Source: Hygrophila difformis (taxonomy: Eukaryota > Streptophyta > Magnoliopsida > Lamiales > Acanthaceae). Taken from it: a DNA stretch of 64,000 nt. The notes below the pieces were generated by a model, which worked only from the letters and a program-made list of their open reading frames with translations, searched no databases and was not told the origin of the DNA. The position numbers were made by a program, and so were the translations under genes. The stretch spans positions 1,178,001 to 1,242,000 of the forward strand of contig JAOANR010000001.1 in assembly GCA_030278955.1 (NCBI GenBank), read 5' to 3'. Shown here piece by piece: positions 1-11,864 of the stretch (position 1 is its first letter; each line of letters begins with the position of its first letter).

Positions 1-1101
1 TGTCTCTGTCAGAAATGATGTCATGTGGTACTCCATGTCGTCGTACCAAATTATCAATGTAGGCTCGGGCCAATTGGTCCATAGTCCACGTGTCCTTCAT
101 CGGGATAAATATGGCCGTCTTCGTTAGCCTATCCACAATCACCCAAATCTTGTTCATGCCTTTAGGTGATCGCGGTAATCCCGAGATAAAGTCCATCGAG
201 ATTCTATCCCACGTCCAACTTGGAATCTCCAGTGGTTGCATCAGTCCTAAGGGTTTATATCTCACTGCCTTAACCCTTTGGCAGGTGAGGCATTTCGCCA
301 CGAAGTCTGCCACTTCCTTTTTCATTCCCGGCCACCAGTAGATCTTCTTCAGATCCTTATAAAGTTTGTCACCTCCGGGATGCACTGAATACGGTGTGTT
401 GTGCCCTTCATTCATCAACCTTTGCTTCAACTCGGCACACTTTTGAGGCACACACCATCTCCCTTTGAAGCGAATGCTTCCATCCTCATGGATAGCAAAT
501 CCTATTGCCTTATCCTCGGCAATATACTCCTTTATCCTCTCCAATTTCGCGTCGCCCGGTTGGGCGAGTCTAATCTCGTCCAATATTGGAGTTTCTACGA
601 TCATGACATTGATCGTTTCACTCACTGTGCCCAGATGCACAAGTTCCAAATCTAATCTTGCCAAATCCATGTACAATGCCGTCGGAATTACCAAGGAGTT
701 TATCACGTGTTGGGTTTTCCGGCTTAGGGCATCGGCTACCACATTCGCCTTCCCCTCGTGGTAGGCTATCTCCAAATCATAATCTTTAATAAGTTCCAAC
801 TACCTTCGTTGTCTCAGATTCAACTCCTTCTGAGTGAATATATACTTCAAGCTCTTGTGGTCGGTGAACATTCGACACTTTCGCCCGTAAAGATAATGTC
901 TCCATATCTTTAGAGCGAAACGACCGCTGCCAACTCCAGGTCGTGTGTCGGGTAATTTGCCTCATGAGGTTTCAGTTGGCGTGGTGCATATGCAATGACC
1001 TTCGAGTCTTGCATCAAGACACAACCTAAACCTTCCTTTGAAGCATCGCTGAAAACTTCAAAGTCACCATTCTTTGATGGTAGCGTCAATACGGGTGTGG
1101 T
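1..1101 (-). pseudogene. pol: E1 pol, RNase H and N-terminal integrase part (broken)
   Basis: Minus-strand translation gives RNase H ([13 protein letters not shown], then [10 protein letters not shown] near 850) followed by an integrase zinc-binding region (NEGHNTPYSVHPGG near 400, then AKCLTCQRVKAVRYKPL near 280) and the first catalytic aspartate in DRISMDFISGLPRS (near 200). The frame is destroyed at two visible places: loss of one base in the run of T after the LAAVV stretch near 915, and a TGG-to-TAG stop at 800-802 inside the QRRWLELIKDYD motif. Base 1 cuts the integrase before its second catalytic residue. A solo LTR separates this part from the RT at 3677. These are the normal domains of a Ty3/gypsy Pol; this copy cannot make the protein. 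Confidence 0.92.
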
Positions 1102-3671
1102 TGTAATACCCGAGAATTTTGCAACATAAAACAAATAATTAAATAAATAAACAATAAATAAAATAAATACAATAAATAAATAAATCCAGTAAATAAACAA
1201 ATAAAGATAAGGAAATGAGAAATGAGATTTAACTTAAAAATGAATTAAAGGAATTTAATTAAATAAAAAGAATTATTAAACATAAATAAATTGTACAACG
1301 AAAGCCGACACCAATGAACTCGAGAATTCGAGTCCAAACATGCAATTAGATCCGAGTAAAATTTAGAGAGGAAATAGGAACCCCGAAGATACCCCGGAAA
1401 TCGGAATCCGGGAGCATAGGGGGATAGAAGTCCGAAAGAGAGGAGGAAAGGCACGACGGATTGCACGACCCACCCGGACCGAAGTCCAGGCGAGTGCCGC
1501 GCGGTGGCCGCGCGGTGAAGGTGGAAAAGCCGCGCCACGACCGCGCCAAGCAACAGATTCGCCGGTTGCGAGATTCATTCGCCCGAATCCGGATTTTCCG
1601 ACTTCGGTTGAACACCTTTCGGCTCAAGACTCCCCAAGGCCGACCTTGGACGTCCCTAGGTCATGTTTACCTATAAATAAGACCTCTTGAAAGCCCCGAA
1701 CACTTTTCAAAACCCTACGATACTCTCTATACACAAAACCCTACATCCGGAAGTCATCGGAGGCACCAAAACCGAGCGAGGACTGCCGTGGACAAATTTG
1801 AGAGATCTCAACGTCGTGGTAAGTTAGATCCGTTCATCCATCTCATTTGTAATTCAAAAACGAAACCCTAATTCTCTTATTTTTATTTCTACACCCCGAA
1901 TCAGATCTAGAACGAAGAACCCGACGAATGGAGAGGATAAACGGTGGACTGGAAGCCACGCCTCCAAACTCGACGATCCCGGACGACTACAAATCTGTAA
2001 GTTGACACTTACATGGTTTTGGGAGTAATTAAAACACTTAACCTAAAAGCTTGATCGAAACTTTCAAAATCTGTCCACATATGATTTTTACCGGTGCAAC
2101 AGTTTTGTCTAATTTTTCCGAACCCTTAAAATCTTCAAACGGAAAAACTTAAAACACAAAAAACGTTCCTAAGGCTTAGATATATCTTCTGTAAAATTTT
2201 CGGAATTTTTCATGATGATTTGATATATGAAATCCACCCGAAACCGAACTGCTTGAAATTGGATCTTGAATTTCTTGACAGAACATAGATCCGATCTTGA
2301 TGACGTTTTTGACATTAGTTGTATGCCGATTTAGATCTTTAGCCGAACATGAAAGTTGTAGACAAATGTCTTAAGAAGGTCTCTGTAAAATTTCATTGAG
2401 TTTGGAGTTGATTTGCTATGGTAGATCTTGATAATCTTGAACTGCTGTACACGAAATTCGGACAGATTAATGATATGATGAAAATTGATGTTTTTGACCT
2501 GTTTCTGTATCTCGGATTGAAAAAGTTAAAATACGAAAGTTGTTCATCTCGATGTTTAGTAGTAAAATTTCAGAATTTTTGGAATTAAACTCGGTTTTTA
2601 ATGAATTTTGAAGTAAACTGTGGTTGACCGAGTCAAATCTTGAAATCTTGTTGAAACGGTGAAACTAGGCTTTAAGGTTTAAACGAGTAGAATACTCTTT
2701 GAAATAAATACATGAAATCTGAAATTAGGAAATTCCCTTTACAAACTTGATCTTTAAAATTAGGGGGTGAGTGCTCTGCAGGGTGCCCTCCTAACGATTC
2801 ACTTCGTGCCTTTATGGACGATGGTGACCCGCGCGAAATTTTGATATATGTTGCCAAAACGGCATGAGATATATGGCCTACACTCTCGTGAATATCCACA
2901 TGGGTTTCCCGAGGCTCCGGAGTGGTACTGGGTATGGCAGATACGGCTGCGGCCGCCGGTTTCCGGCTAAACTTGTTGATATCGCGATGCAATCGTGAAA
3001 TACTTGAAATACTAAATCTTGGGTGTAATGGGGATAGTTAAATGTTTAATTATTGTCCTTTTAAATTATTAAATGCTTTATTTGAATTAGTTATGGCTTT
3101 TATTTAAATTATGCTAAGTGTACTATTGGTTAGTGCCATGATTTAAATTATGAGAATTGGTTATATTATTAAATTAAATTATTTATGATTATTATCATGC
3201 TTTTATGTAATTATTAAATTAATGGCTTTTAAACCCTACGATCATGCATGTGTTAGCTTACTCAGCAAGTTGTGCTGACCAAACCATTTATTTTTCCTTT
3301 TTCCTTACAGAGTATGTGGAACAAACATGAGCACGTTCATGCATGAGGGGAAACTTTATTTTTGCGAAACTTTATTATTAAATTCTTGCATTAGACATTA
3401 GAATAAACGGGCATGTTTAACCCGTGTTTTGACCATGTCGGTCTTATTTATATTTCCGCTGCAATATTATACTTAAATATTATTTCCGCTGCATTATGAT
3501 ATTATTATTTTCGAGACTATATTGTATGGGCTGTTTGCAAATGTTCTAAATATTTTTAAATACTGAAATACCTAGCCTTGCATCTCTTTAGTAAGCCGGA
3601 GAAACCGTCTCTTACTAGGGAGGTGTGGCGGTGACATCCCGACCTGGGTGACCAAAAATCGGGGTGTTACA
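1102..3671 (+). mobile_element. Solo chromovirus LTR inserted in E1 pol
   Basis: A 2,570-bp LTR begins TGTAATACCCGAG and ends GGGGTGTTACA. It is flanked by the identical 5-bp duplication GTGGT (1097-1101 and 3672-3676). No primer site, polypurine tract or internal region adjoins it, so it is a solo LTR left by recombination between the two LTRs of a full element. It carries TTTA-rich sequence in the first 150 bp, a GC palindrome pair (1497-1515), a TATAAATA box (1672-1679), the block with GCGGCCGC near 2950, and the short inverted repeat in ACTCAGCAAGTTGTGCTGACC near 3260. It interrupts E1 pol between reverse transcriptase and RNase H. Confidence 0.95.
1672..1679 (+). promoter_or_regulatory. 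TATA box of the solo LTR
   Basis: TATAAATA lies about 570 bp into the LTR, after a GC-rich stretch and before CCCCGAACACTTTTCAAAACCC. The same box and downstream context recur in all the related chromovirus LTRs here, so it is the likely core promoter. Confidence 0.7.
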
Positions 3672-4705
3672 GTGGTTGTGAGTCGTTTCTTTAGCTCTTG
3701 AAACGCAGCCTCACACGCATCCGTCCACTCGTATTTTACTCCTTTCTTCAGTAGCTGGGTTAGAGGACGTGCGATTTTCGAAAAATCCTTCACGAACCGT
3801 CTATGGTACCCGGCTAATCCAAGGAAACTCCTTATCTCAGTTGGGCTCTTTGGCGCTGCCCACTCTGTCACGGCGGAAACTTTTGCCGGATCCACTGAAA
3901 CTCCATCAGTGGATACTATGTGTCCAAGAAATGCTACCTCCTTCAACCAAAATTCGCATTTGGACAATTTGCCGTACAATTGATTCTTTCGCAGGGTCCC
4001 TAACACTTGGTGCAAGTGCTGGGCATGCTCTTCCTCGCTCTTCGAGTAGATCAGGATGTCATCAATGAACATCACTACACACTGATCTAACAGTTCTTGA
4101 AATACATTGTTCATGAGGTTCATGAACATTGCTGGAGCATTTGTTAACCCAAAGGATAACACTGTGAACTCGTAGTGGCCATATCGAGTTCGAAACGCCG
4201 TCTTCGGAATCTCTTTCTCGGCGATACTCAACTGGTGATACCCAGATCGTAAGTCGATCTTTGAGAATACTGAAGCTCCCTTCAGTTGATCAAACAGATC
4301 CTCAATTCTCGGCAGAGGGTACTTATTCTTGATGGTCACTTGGTTTAACCCTCGATAATCTATACAAAGACGTAATCCTCCGTCTTTCTTCTTAACAAAT
4401 AAAACCGGTGCTCCCCATGGGGAAGTACTCGGTCTTATATATCCTTTCTGCAGTAACTCCTCGAGTTGTTCCTTTAACTCTTTCATTTCCAGTGGTGCCA
4501 TCCGGTACGGAGCTTTTGAGACAGGCTCGGTTCCCGGAATGAGATCTATCGTGAATTCAAGATCTCGCTCAGGTGGCATGCCCGGAATGTCTTCGGGAAA
4601 CACATCCAGGTATTCTCTTACCACTGGTATGCTGTCAACCTTGTTCTCTTCCGCCTCAAGGTTGTGCACGTAGCACGCATATAGTTCATACCCCTTACGC
4701 ATCAA
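3672..4705 (-). pseudogene. pol: E1 pol, reverse transcriptase part
   Basis: The minus-strand frame reads through a complete Ty3/gypsy RT: the linker [21 protein letters not shown], then [20 protein letters not shown], then the polymerase box [18 protein letters not shown] (the YxDD-type motif appears as FIDD), then [20 protein letters not shown]. The frame runs open until the solo LTR at 3671, where translation passes into LTR sequence. The first codon at the 5' boundary (4705) is a TTG in the middle of the polyprotein, not a true start. A small shift near 4705-4715 separates it from the protease frame, whereas related elements encode both in one frame. RT copies the element RNA inside virus-like particles. 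Confidence 0.93.
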
Positions 4706-5385
4706 GTTAGTTTGAGGGCACTAACGATTTTATTGCTCCTCTTAGGGGTTTGAGAGTAAAAGATAACTCTCTTTCCCCTACTTTTCGACAGGGTGATATT
4801 TTGTTTCTGGCATTCGATCACCGCTTTATACTGGGACAACCAGTCCATCCCCAGTATAATGTCAAAGTCCCTTAAGTTAAATTCTACTAAGTTTGCGAAG
4901 AATTCTACGTTCTTGATCACTATAGGAATTCCATTGTATCGTTTAGAGCACGCTACTACTTCTCCTGAAGGCAATTGAATTCCTAAGCTAATTATCTCGC
5001 ACTTAGGTAGATCTAACTCAGGCACTATTCCTGATGCTATGATTGAGCAACTAGCTCCAGAATCAAATAAGACTATAAGGGGTGTATTCAAGACATGAAA
5101 TGTACCTGCCATCACTTCTCCTTGTGCGGGCACGTCCGCTTGGTTAACCACGTTAAGCCTCCCCATAGGGCGTCCTGGATTGCCCTGCTGATTCTGATTC
5201 GACTGTTGGTTTGGCTGCTGATTTTGGTTCTGAGGTGGTGGAGGACGTTGGTTCTGGTTCTGATTTGGCGGCCTATACTGATTTTGATGGGGTCTATACT
5301 CCTGGTTGTTGTCGTTCCGTCCGTTTTGGTTCTGAGGCTGTTCCGGCCCCGTGACCAAATCTTCCTTCTTTGTTATGTTCTCCAT
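4702..5385 (-). pseudogene. pol: E1 gag-protease junction with aspartic protease
   Basis: This minus-strand frame of about 227 residues has an Asn/Gln/Pro-rich stretch in its first 75 residues. It is followed by RLNVVNQADVPAQGEVMAGTF and a retropepsin core with the active site LIVLFDSGASCSII and the second conserved patch FDIILGMDWLSQYKAVIEC. The protease would cut the Gag-Pol polyprotein during particle maturation. The frame stops at 4702 just ahead of [13 protein letters not shown], which continues in another frame into RT, so one indel has split the polyprotein. The initial Met lies inside the polyprotein downstream of the zinc-knuckle region. The phrase QADVPAQ marks the point at which the gag-only elements E3 and E8 stop. 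Confidence 0.9.
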
Positions 5386-6416
5386 CCTCGTTCGGCACTC
5401 TCAACTGATGTGGCCCATTCAACCACACCGAAAGCAGGCGCCCTGCTGAGGGCATCCTCTCGCCAGGTGGGGTCATCCACATCTCGGGCAGGGTGGTACC
5501 GGTCCCTCCTGGTTAAATCTTCTTCCATTGTTCGATTGTTGTGGCCTATTCAGCCCTCATCGCTGCTCGTTCCTTCCCGTATTGTTCTCGCCTCTCGTGA
5601 CCCGGTTCCTCTTGTCTTGGGGACCCGGGCTGGACTCCCCACTCACTCTCCTTTTCAGTTGTTGTACTCGCGCCACTGCCACAGCGCGTTCGTACACGGC
5701 TTGCAGGTCGGGGTAGTGTACCCCTACGATCACCTCGCGCACTGCCAGGTTCAGTCCCATTTCGAATTTCTGAGCTTTCTCCGCATCCGTGGGTACTAGT
5801 CTTGGTGCGAACCTCACCAGCTCCTTGAACCGCGTATAGTACTCTTGTACGGTCTGGCCTCATTGCTTCAGCGATAGAAATTCCTCGTACATCGCTGCCT
5901 TAGTACTCAGAGGATAGAATCTATCCCTGAGTAGTTCCATCATTTCCGCCCAAGAGTAGGGCTCGTCCTCTTCAGTCAGTTTTCTTGAGTGGCCTGCCAC
6001 CAGTCGTCCGCTTCGCCTCCCAAGTAGTACGAAGCGACGTGCACTCTCTCTCCTTCCGGACACTTGACCGCGCCCAGCAGCTTGTCAAAGGTCCGGATCC
6101 ATTCGTTTAGTTTTGCTGGATCCTCCTCACCAGCATAGTGGGGTGGCTGGTAGGGATTCACCATTGCCAGGTAGTTGGGGCGAGCTTGGGGCGGAGGTAC
6201 CGCCGCAGCTTGACCCTGATTGACTTGCGCGTTCCCTAGCGCAATCAAGACCTTCTCTATCGTCCGAAGACGATCGCCCACATTGTTCGGTGCGGGGGCG
6301 TCCTGCGCACCTTGGGGTTGTTCTCCTACAGGTTGGGCAGGTTCTGTGTCATTTGGTGGCACTTCAGTAGTAGTTTGGGGAGCAGGTTGGGTTCTTGATC
6401 TACCTCGTGGTGCCAT
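5386..6416 (-). pseudogene. gag: E1 gag (frameshifted, several stops)
   Basis: Gag starts at the ATG at 6416 (MAPRGRSRTQ) and contains the retrotransposon Gag core: NYLAMVNPYQPPHYAGEEDP, EGERVHVASYYLGGEADDWW, then AEMMELLRDRFYPLSTKAAM and EKAQKFEMGLNLAVREVI. One base is missing near 5980, where WWQATQE meets KLTEEDEPYSW, and a stop follows LSLKQ at 5860. Downstream (about 5500-5400) two zinc knuckles can be read, CPRCG-PHLARGC and CFRCG-MGHIS-EC, each interrupted by TGA where CGA (Arg) would fit. Three such CGA-to-TGA changes in about 100 bases suggest decay of methylated CpG. Gag would form the particle and bind element RNA. Confidence 0.88.
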
Positions 6417-6678
6417 TCTGTTACAAACGGTGTAAATTAGGACGCGAGAACGTAATATATTGTCTAGACAAGCTACTATGAATGTGCTTGTATTTTCACA
6501 AATAATGCTTGATTGGGCTTTAAAGTAACGCAAGGTTTTGTTTTATTTTGTTTAAATGAATAAATCTTGTATTTTATTCCCTTAAAAGAAGCTTTTAATA
6601 CAAGTAGGAGGATGTACAAAAACAGCAACGTTTCCTTAGCAAAAATAGTATCTACTATAAATAGAATCCCTATCGTCT
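6417..6678 (-). other. Spacer between upstream small frame and gag in E1
   Basis: About 260 bases separate the small upstream frame from gag. They are AT-rich and I see no conserved element beyond short purine and TTTTA runs. The equivalent spacer in E6 is 46185-46444. Confidence 0.5.
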
Positions 6679-6990
6679 CTAGGCGTCCTCCGGTAGGGTA
6701 GCGGGATCCTCCTCCGAGCTTGGCGGCAGTAAGTCGTCAAAGATGTTGTTCAAGTCCTCTCCATGAGCATCAACGTGTTCCTTCAGTATTAAGTTTTGCG
6801 TAGTGAGGGTTTGGACTTGGCGTTCGAGTTGGTTTATGCGGTAGTGGTCCGCCTCTCTTAAGTTGCTCATGTGGTGCAGATTTGCCTCCAATTGAGCTAT
6901 GCGATGTTTCATTTGTTCTATGGTTTTTTGGGAGTCAAAGTGAGCGTTCATCATTTTGATCATCAAGTTCATCATATCTTGACTAGCCAT
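6679..6990 (-). CDS. Small upstream ORF (ORF0-like), predicted coiled-coil protein with acidic tail, E1 copy
   Basis: A complete 103-codon frame begins MASQDMMNLMIKMM and ends in an acidic tail after FDDLLPPSSEE. The middle has heptad-like spacing of hydrophobic residues (MKHRIAQLEANLHHM, then INQLERQVQTLTTQNLILK), which predicts a coiled coil. No cysteines, membrane segment or enzyme motif are visible. It lies between the primer site and gag. A homologous frame sits in the same place in E6 (45849-46184), about four-fifths identical by eye, with most changes conservative, so selection on the protein is plausible. I do not recognise the family; a dimerising accessory or packaging protein is only a guess. 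Confidence 0.72.
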   Translation of the reverse strand: MASQDMMNLMIKMMNAHFDSQKTIEQMKHRIAQLEANLHHMSNLREADHYRINQLERQVQTLTTQNLILKEHVDAHGEDLNNIFDDLLPPSSEEDPATLPEDA

Positions 6991-7378
6991 CTAGCGCAAG
7001 CAAAAGATCTAAGTTCGAACGTATCACGCTTCTAAGTTCTCTAAGTTTAGGCAATGCAGTATGCACATGCAAATGATGATTTTCCCCCAAAAAAATTCAT
7101 GCAATATATATTTTTTTCGAATTTCCATGGGGTTTAAAAGTAAAAATTCATTTCCATGGAACGAATGCTTTAAAAATTTAAAATAGTAATTAAATCCTTG
7201 GACCTCTATACTGGGTCAAAGATAATTATAATTTGGGCTCAAAAATAATTTTGGGCTAGGAAATTTTAAAAATAATATTTTGGCTACTAAAAATAATATC
7301 TTTAAAATAATAATAGCTTTAGAAATATTAGTTTAAAAATAATAATGGTTTAAAAATATCCGGGCTCTGATACCAACT
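6991..7378 (-). promoter_or_regulatory. E1 leader with Met-tRNA-type primer binding site (7361-7375)
   Basis: Directly after the 5' LTR end (7379) the minus strand reads AGTTGGTATCAGAGCCCGG. TGGTATCAGAGC is complementary to the 3' end of plant initiator Met-tRNA, the usual primer of this group. The rest of the leader is AT-rich with repeated TTATTTTTAAA stretches and holds no gene. Confidence 0.88.
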
Positions 7379-9536
7379 TGTAACACCCCGGTTTTTGGTC
7401 ACCCAGGTCGGGATGTCACTGCCACACCTCCCTAGTAAGACACGGTTTCTTCGAGCTTACTAAAGAGATGCAAAGCTAGGTATTGCAGTGTTTAAAATAT
7501 TTAAAACAATTAAAATAGCCCATACAATATGAATTCAAAATATAATATTATAATGCAGCGGAAGAATAGTATCTAAGTATAAGTATTGCAGCGGAAAATT
7601 TAAATAGGGCCAATATGGCCAAAACACGGGTTAAACAGGCCCGTTCATACTATAGTCTAATGCAAGAAATTAAAATATAAAGTTTCCCAAAAATTCCCCA
7701 TGCATATACGTGCTCATGCTCATACCACATACTCTGTAAGAAAAAGGAAATAAATGGTTTGGTCAGCACAACTTGCTCAGTAAGTTAATACATACATGAT
7801 CGTGGGGTTTCAAAGTCATTCATTAATATTTAAATAAAAGCATGGTAAGAATAAATCATGAATGATTCAATTTAATTATCTAACCAATTTGCATAATTAA
7901 TTCATGGCAATAATCAATAATACATTTAGCATAATTTGAATAAAAGTCATAATTAATTTAAATAAAGCAATAAATAAATTTAAATTGACAATAAACAAAT
8001 ATTTTAACTATCCCCATTACACCCAAGATTTTGTATTTCAAGTATTTCACGATTGCATCGCAATCTCGTCAAGTTTAGCCGGTAGCCCGGCGGCCGCAGC
8101 CGTATCTGCCATACCCAGTACCACTCCGGAGCTTCGAGAAATCCAAATGGATATTCTCGAGAGTGTAGGCCATATATCTCATGCCTTTTTGGCAACATAT
8201 CTCCAAAATTTTGCGCAGGGTCACCATCGTCCATGAAGGCACGAAGTGAATCGTTAGGAGGGCACCCTGCAGAGCACTCACCCCCTAATTTTAATTGATC
8301 AAGTTTGTAAGGGGATTTTCCTAAATTCTGATTTCATACATTTATTTCAAAAAACTTTTCTACTCGTTTAAACCTTAAAGGCTAATTTCACCGTTTCAAC
8401 AAGATTTCAAGATTTGACTTGGTCAAAACCACTATTTACTCCAAAATTAATTAAACATCAGTTTTAAGTCCAAAAATTCTGAAATTTGACCAGTGACTCG
8501 AAAACACAAAGATGAACAAGTTTTATGTTTTAAGTTTTTCAATCCAAGATACGGAAGTAAGTCAAAAACGTCGATTTTTAACAGGATCATAATCCGTCCG
8601 AATTTTCTACACAGCAGTTTCAAAATTTCAAGATCTACCATAGCAAACTAAATCTAAATTTGATGAAATTTTACAGGGAGATACTTAAGACATATATCTA
8701 CAACTTTCATGTTCAACTAAAGTTCTGAATCGGTCTAGATCTATTGTCAAAAACGTCTACAAGTTTGGACTAAAGTTCTGTCAAGTTTCAAGATCTAAAT
8801 TTAGAACAGTTCGGTTTGGGGTCGGTTTTCAGATATCAAAACTTCATAAAAAATTATGAAATTTTTACAGGAGATAGTTCTATGTCTTAGGAATGTTTTT
8901 CATGTTTTAAGTTTTCCCGTTTGAATAGGTTTAAGGGTTTGGAAAAATCGTGCAAGAATGCTGCGCCGTGGGTTTTCTTCGTGTTGACAGATTTTAGTTT
9001 CTTTATTAGATCGTTATGTTAGGTGTGTTTTAATTCGCCCAAAACCATAGTAAGATTAACTTACTGATTTGTGGTCGTCCCGGCTCGTCGATTCGGAGGC
9101 GTGGCTTCCAGTCCACTGTTTATCTCATCGGTTCGTCGTGTTCTTCGCTCTAGATCCGATTCGGGGTGTAGAAAAGAAAAGGATGATGTTAGGATTCGTT
9201 TTCGAATCAAGAATGTAAAGATATCGGATCAGAACTTACCACAACGTTAGAGGCCTTCCAATTTTCATCCAAGACAGTCCCTTTGCTCGGTCTCGTGCCT
9301 CCGACGACTCCGGAATTAGGGTTTATCGTGTAGAGTGATTTCGTAGGGTTTGAAAAGTGTTCGGGGTTACTTGAGAGGGTTATTTATAGATGTAAAGGAC
9401 TCTAAGGGCGTCCAAAGTCTGCCCTAGTAAGCCTTGAGCCGCAAGGTAAGCAACCGAAGTCGAAAAATCCGGATTCAGGCGAGAAAATCTCGCATTGTTT
9501 GTTACTGCCACATGGCGCGGGGTTGGCGCGCTGAAT
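7379..9536 (-). repeat. E1 5' LTR, 3' portion (split by E2)
   Basis: In minus orientation this is the U3/U5 remainder of the E1 5' LTR. Its outer end is TGTAACACCCCGG (plus strand) at 7379 beside the primer site, and it is cut at 9536 by insertion of E2. The other 415 bp resume at 28426. It contains the same blocks as the solo LTR at 1102: the GCGGCCGC region near 8090, the CAGAGCACTCACCCCC block near 8275 and the TATA box at 9381-9388. Confidence 0.93.
9381..9388 (-). promoter_or_regulatory. TATA box of the E1 5' LTR
   Basis: TATAAATA on the minus strand sits in the same context as in the other chromovirus LTRs, about 150 bp from the E2 insertion point. E2 therefore separates the core promoter from the first roughly 415 bp of U3. 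Confidence 0.65.
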
Positions 9537-11864
9537 TGTAACATCCCGGATATTTGATTATTTAAATTGATTATCATTGAGTTAAATAAGTGCTTAAATT
9601 TAATTTTATGGACTTAAATTTAAATTGGTGAGCCCACATTGATCAAGAGGACAATAGCATTATAGCAATTAAAAGAGTACAAGCTTGGGCCATTACCTAG
9701 CTTTAGTATCATTTTTGAGTCCAATAAGAGTTTAGCCCATTGGGCCGACCCGAACTCGGCCCAGCCTGGCAGCCCCTTTAACTAGTGTTGGGGTCAACTT
9801 TGGTCTTCATTATTCTCTACCTATTTCCTCGCTCCACCGTTCCCCCCCCCCCCCCTCTTCAATTTCATTTCATAAAAACACCACCCACAACCGTGTGTTT
9901 CAAGAGGGAGAGCAAGGAAATGGGTTTTGAAGCATGAGTTGAATCAAGACTTGGGAATTTGAAGGATTGAAGAATAAGAGCTTGTGAATTAGTATGGTAA
10001 GTCAATTCTTCCTCTACTTTAACCAATTGAGAGTCAAGAACCATGGATAGGGATTTAATTTTCGGTTTAAATGAATTGTAGGAATTAATCTTTGGGAGTT
10101 TGAATTTAGCTAAATTTATGGTTTTTGGACTACATGCAAGAAGATGGGTGAGTAAGTTTATTTAATTTTTGAGTTGATTGTAAGTTGGAAGTATGAAATT
10201 GGTAGGGGAGTATGAATTGAGGAGGAAGAAAGGATTTTTAGTTAACTCTTGTCAAATTTCTTGATTGTGTTGTAGTTGATGGAAGTGGAAGAGTAGAGGC
10301 TTGAAAAGGAAGAAGATTGGGAGCTTAGAACTTCAATAAATAAGGCAAGGGATAGGATAATGCTTGAATTGAATAATGATAGCAAGATGGGAAATTGAAT
10401 TGCATTTCTGGACAGTCAGCCTTGGCGTATTTTGACGCCAGGGAGCCATTTTTGGCGTCAACAAGCCTAGTTGACGCCAAGCAGGGGAGTTTTTCCTCCT
10501 TCAGTCCTGGCGTCAACTGACGCCAGGAGGCTCTTCTTGGCGTCAGCAGCCTTGCCGATGCCAGCTGTTGAAGATTCCCATTTTTCAGGGTTGGCCTTTA
10601 TCTACGCCAGACATCTTGTTTTGGTGTAGTTAGCCTTGTCTACGCCAGAAATTCAAATTTCATGTTTTTGTGACTTCTTACTATTATATCTTCCTTGATA
10701 TATGGTTATTGATGTGGGAGTATGTTGGAACTTACGAGATACGAACCTAGACAAATTCATAAGTTCATCTTATGTGATTATGCGTTAAAATTGGGATTAT
10801 ATTGTGGTTGCCGTTATGCGAGGCATGGCAAACCTCAGTCATATATATATGGATATGTTGAGTTTATTCTATGTGCTTGATTGGGATTTACTCCCTTGAC
10901 TGGAATTGACCCGTAGGGATATTCAGCTGATATCCCGGGTCTGTGTGTTGTGCGTGTGGCACGATGCGGCAATTGGGGAGTGAACCCTTTGCCATGACCC
11001 GCTAGACGCCGCTCTGGTCAGTGACGACTATCCGGCTCCCTCACCAGTGTTATTGGCCCTACGTAGGCTGTTCGTCCGTGGCGGGGGCGACGTTGACGGG
11101 CAGTTCATTGTGATGGGAGAGGATGGTGTCCTCTCGCCAATGATGACTGTCGACCATGGTTATTAGGAAACGCGTTAGACATGACTATCTGCTGCATTTA
11201 GGATAGATAGACACCTAGGTCATATCATCCATTTCATCATGTCATAACATATATTTGATTGCAGTGGTTGAAGCACCGGTATGGGACGGTGTGATGGTTT
11301 GCGTTCTCTTACTCATTTATTTAATTATATTGTTAATGTTGATGATATTATGTGGTTGATGTGTCCCCATCCCCCATTATTCTTTCCCTTGCTCAGTACC
11401 CATACTGACCCCTGCTATTTTCTTTTATAGATACTCCTGAGGATGGCGCGGTGCATTGGGCATATTGAAGGGTTGGGGATGAGCGAACATGTTTTATTCC
11501 CTTAAATGGTTTTTGCTCACTTAGTTAATGGACATATTATGTGCTTTTATAGTTAATTATTCTGCCTTGAGTTTTAATATAATTAGAAAGGCCTGTGAGC
11601 CGTAGTAGTTCAAGACTTCGATCTATTACTGAGTTAATATGTTAACTAATAATTATGAGATTGATAGCAGGGTCGGATGCCCAGATATGTTGTTAAGTTG
11701 GTATATATATAATTACTATAATTATGGTGTGGTGGGATTTTTCTGATTCTTCAGGTACTCAGCTTCGTGTTACAGACCCTAAGTTGACTGGCCAACAGCT
11801 TAGGTGATGTAGCACGGCATTGACGTCATGGAAATTTTTGGTTTAAAATTTTCGGGACGTTACA
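9537..11864 (+). repeat. E2 5' LTR
   Basis: This 2,328-bp LTR matches 26082-28425 along its whole length. It contains a poly-C run near 9841, a cluster of TGGCGTCA/TGACGCCA inverted repeats (10424-10660), a GC-richer block with many short motifs (10905-11170) and the end TTTTCGGGACGTTACA. A candidate TATA-like box (CATAAAAACACC near 9873) precedes a purine-rich leader-like sequence, but I am not certain of the promoter position. Confidence 0.93.
10424..10660 (+). repeat. Cluster of TGGCGTCA inverted repeats in the E2 5' LTR
   Basis: At least five stem-loop-capable pairs can be read in tandem: TTGGCGTA with TTGACGCCA, TTGGCGTCAA with TTGACGCCAA, CCTGGCGTCA with TGACGCCAGG (2-nt loop), TTGGCGTCAG with GATGCCAG, and degenerate pairs built on CTACGCCAG. 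Loops vary while arms stay constant. The same cluster is in the right LTR at about 26966-27210. Confidence 0.85.

Noticed and set aside
1130..1210. AAATA-rich stretch as satellite or telomere-like DNA
   Set aside because: It recurs at the start of every chromovirus LTR and is simply their low-complexity U3 beginning.
9841..9855. Poly-C run as a regulatory element
   Set aside because: Length differs between the two E2 LTRs and it looks like ordinary slippage.
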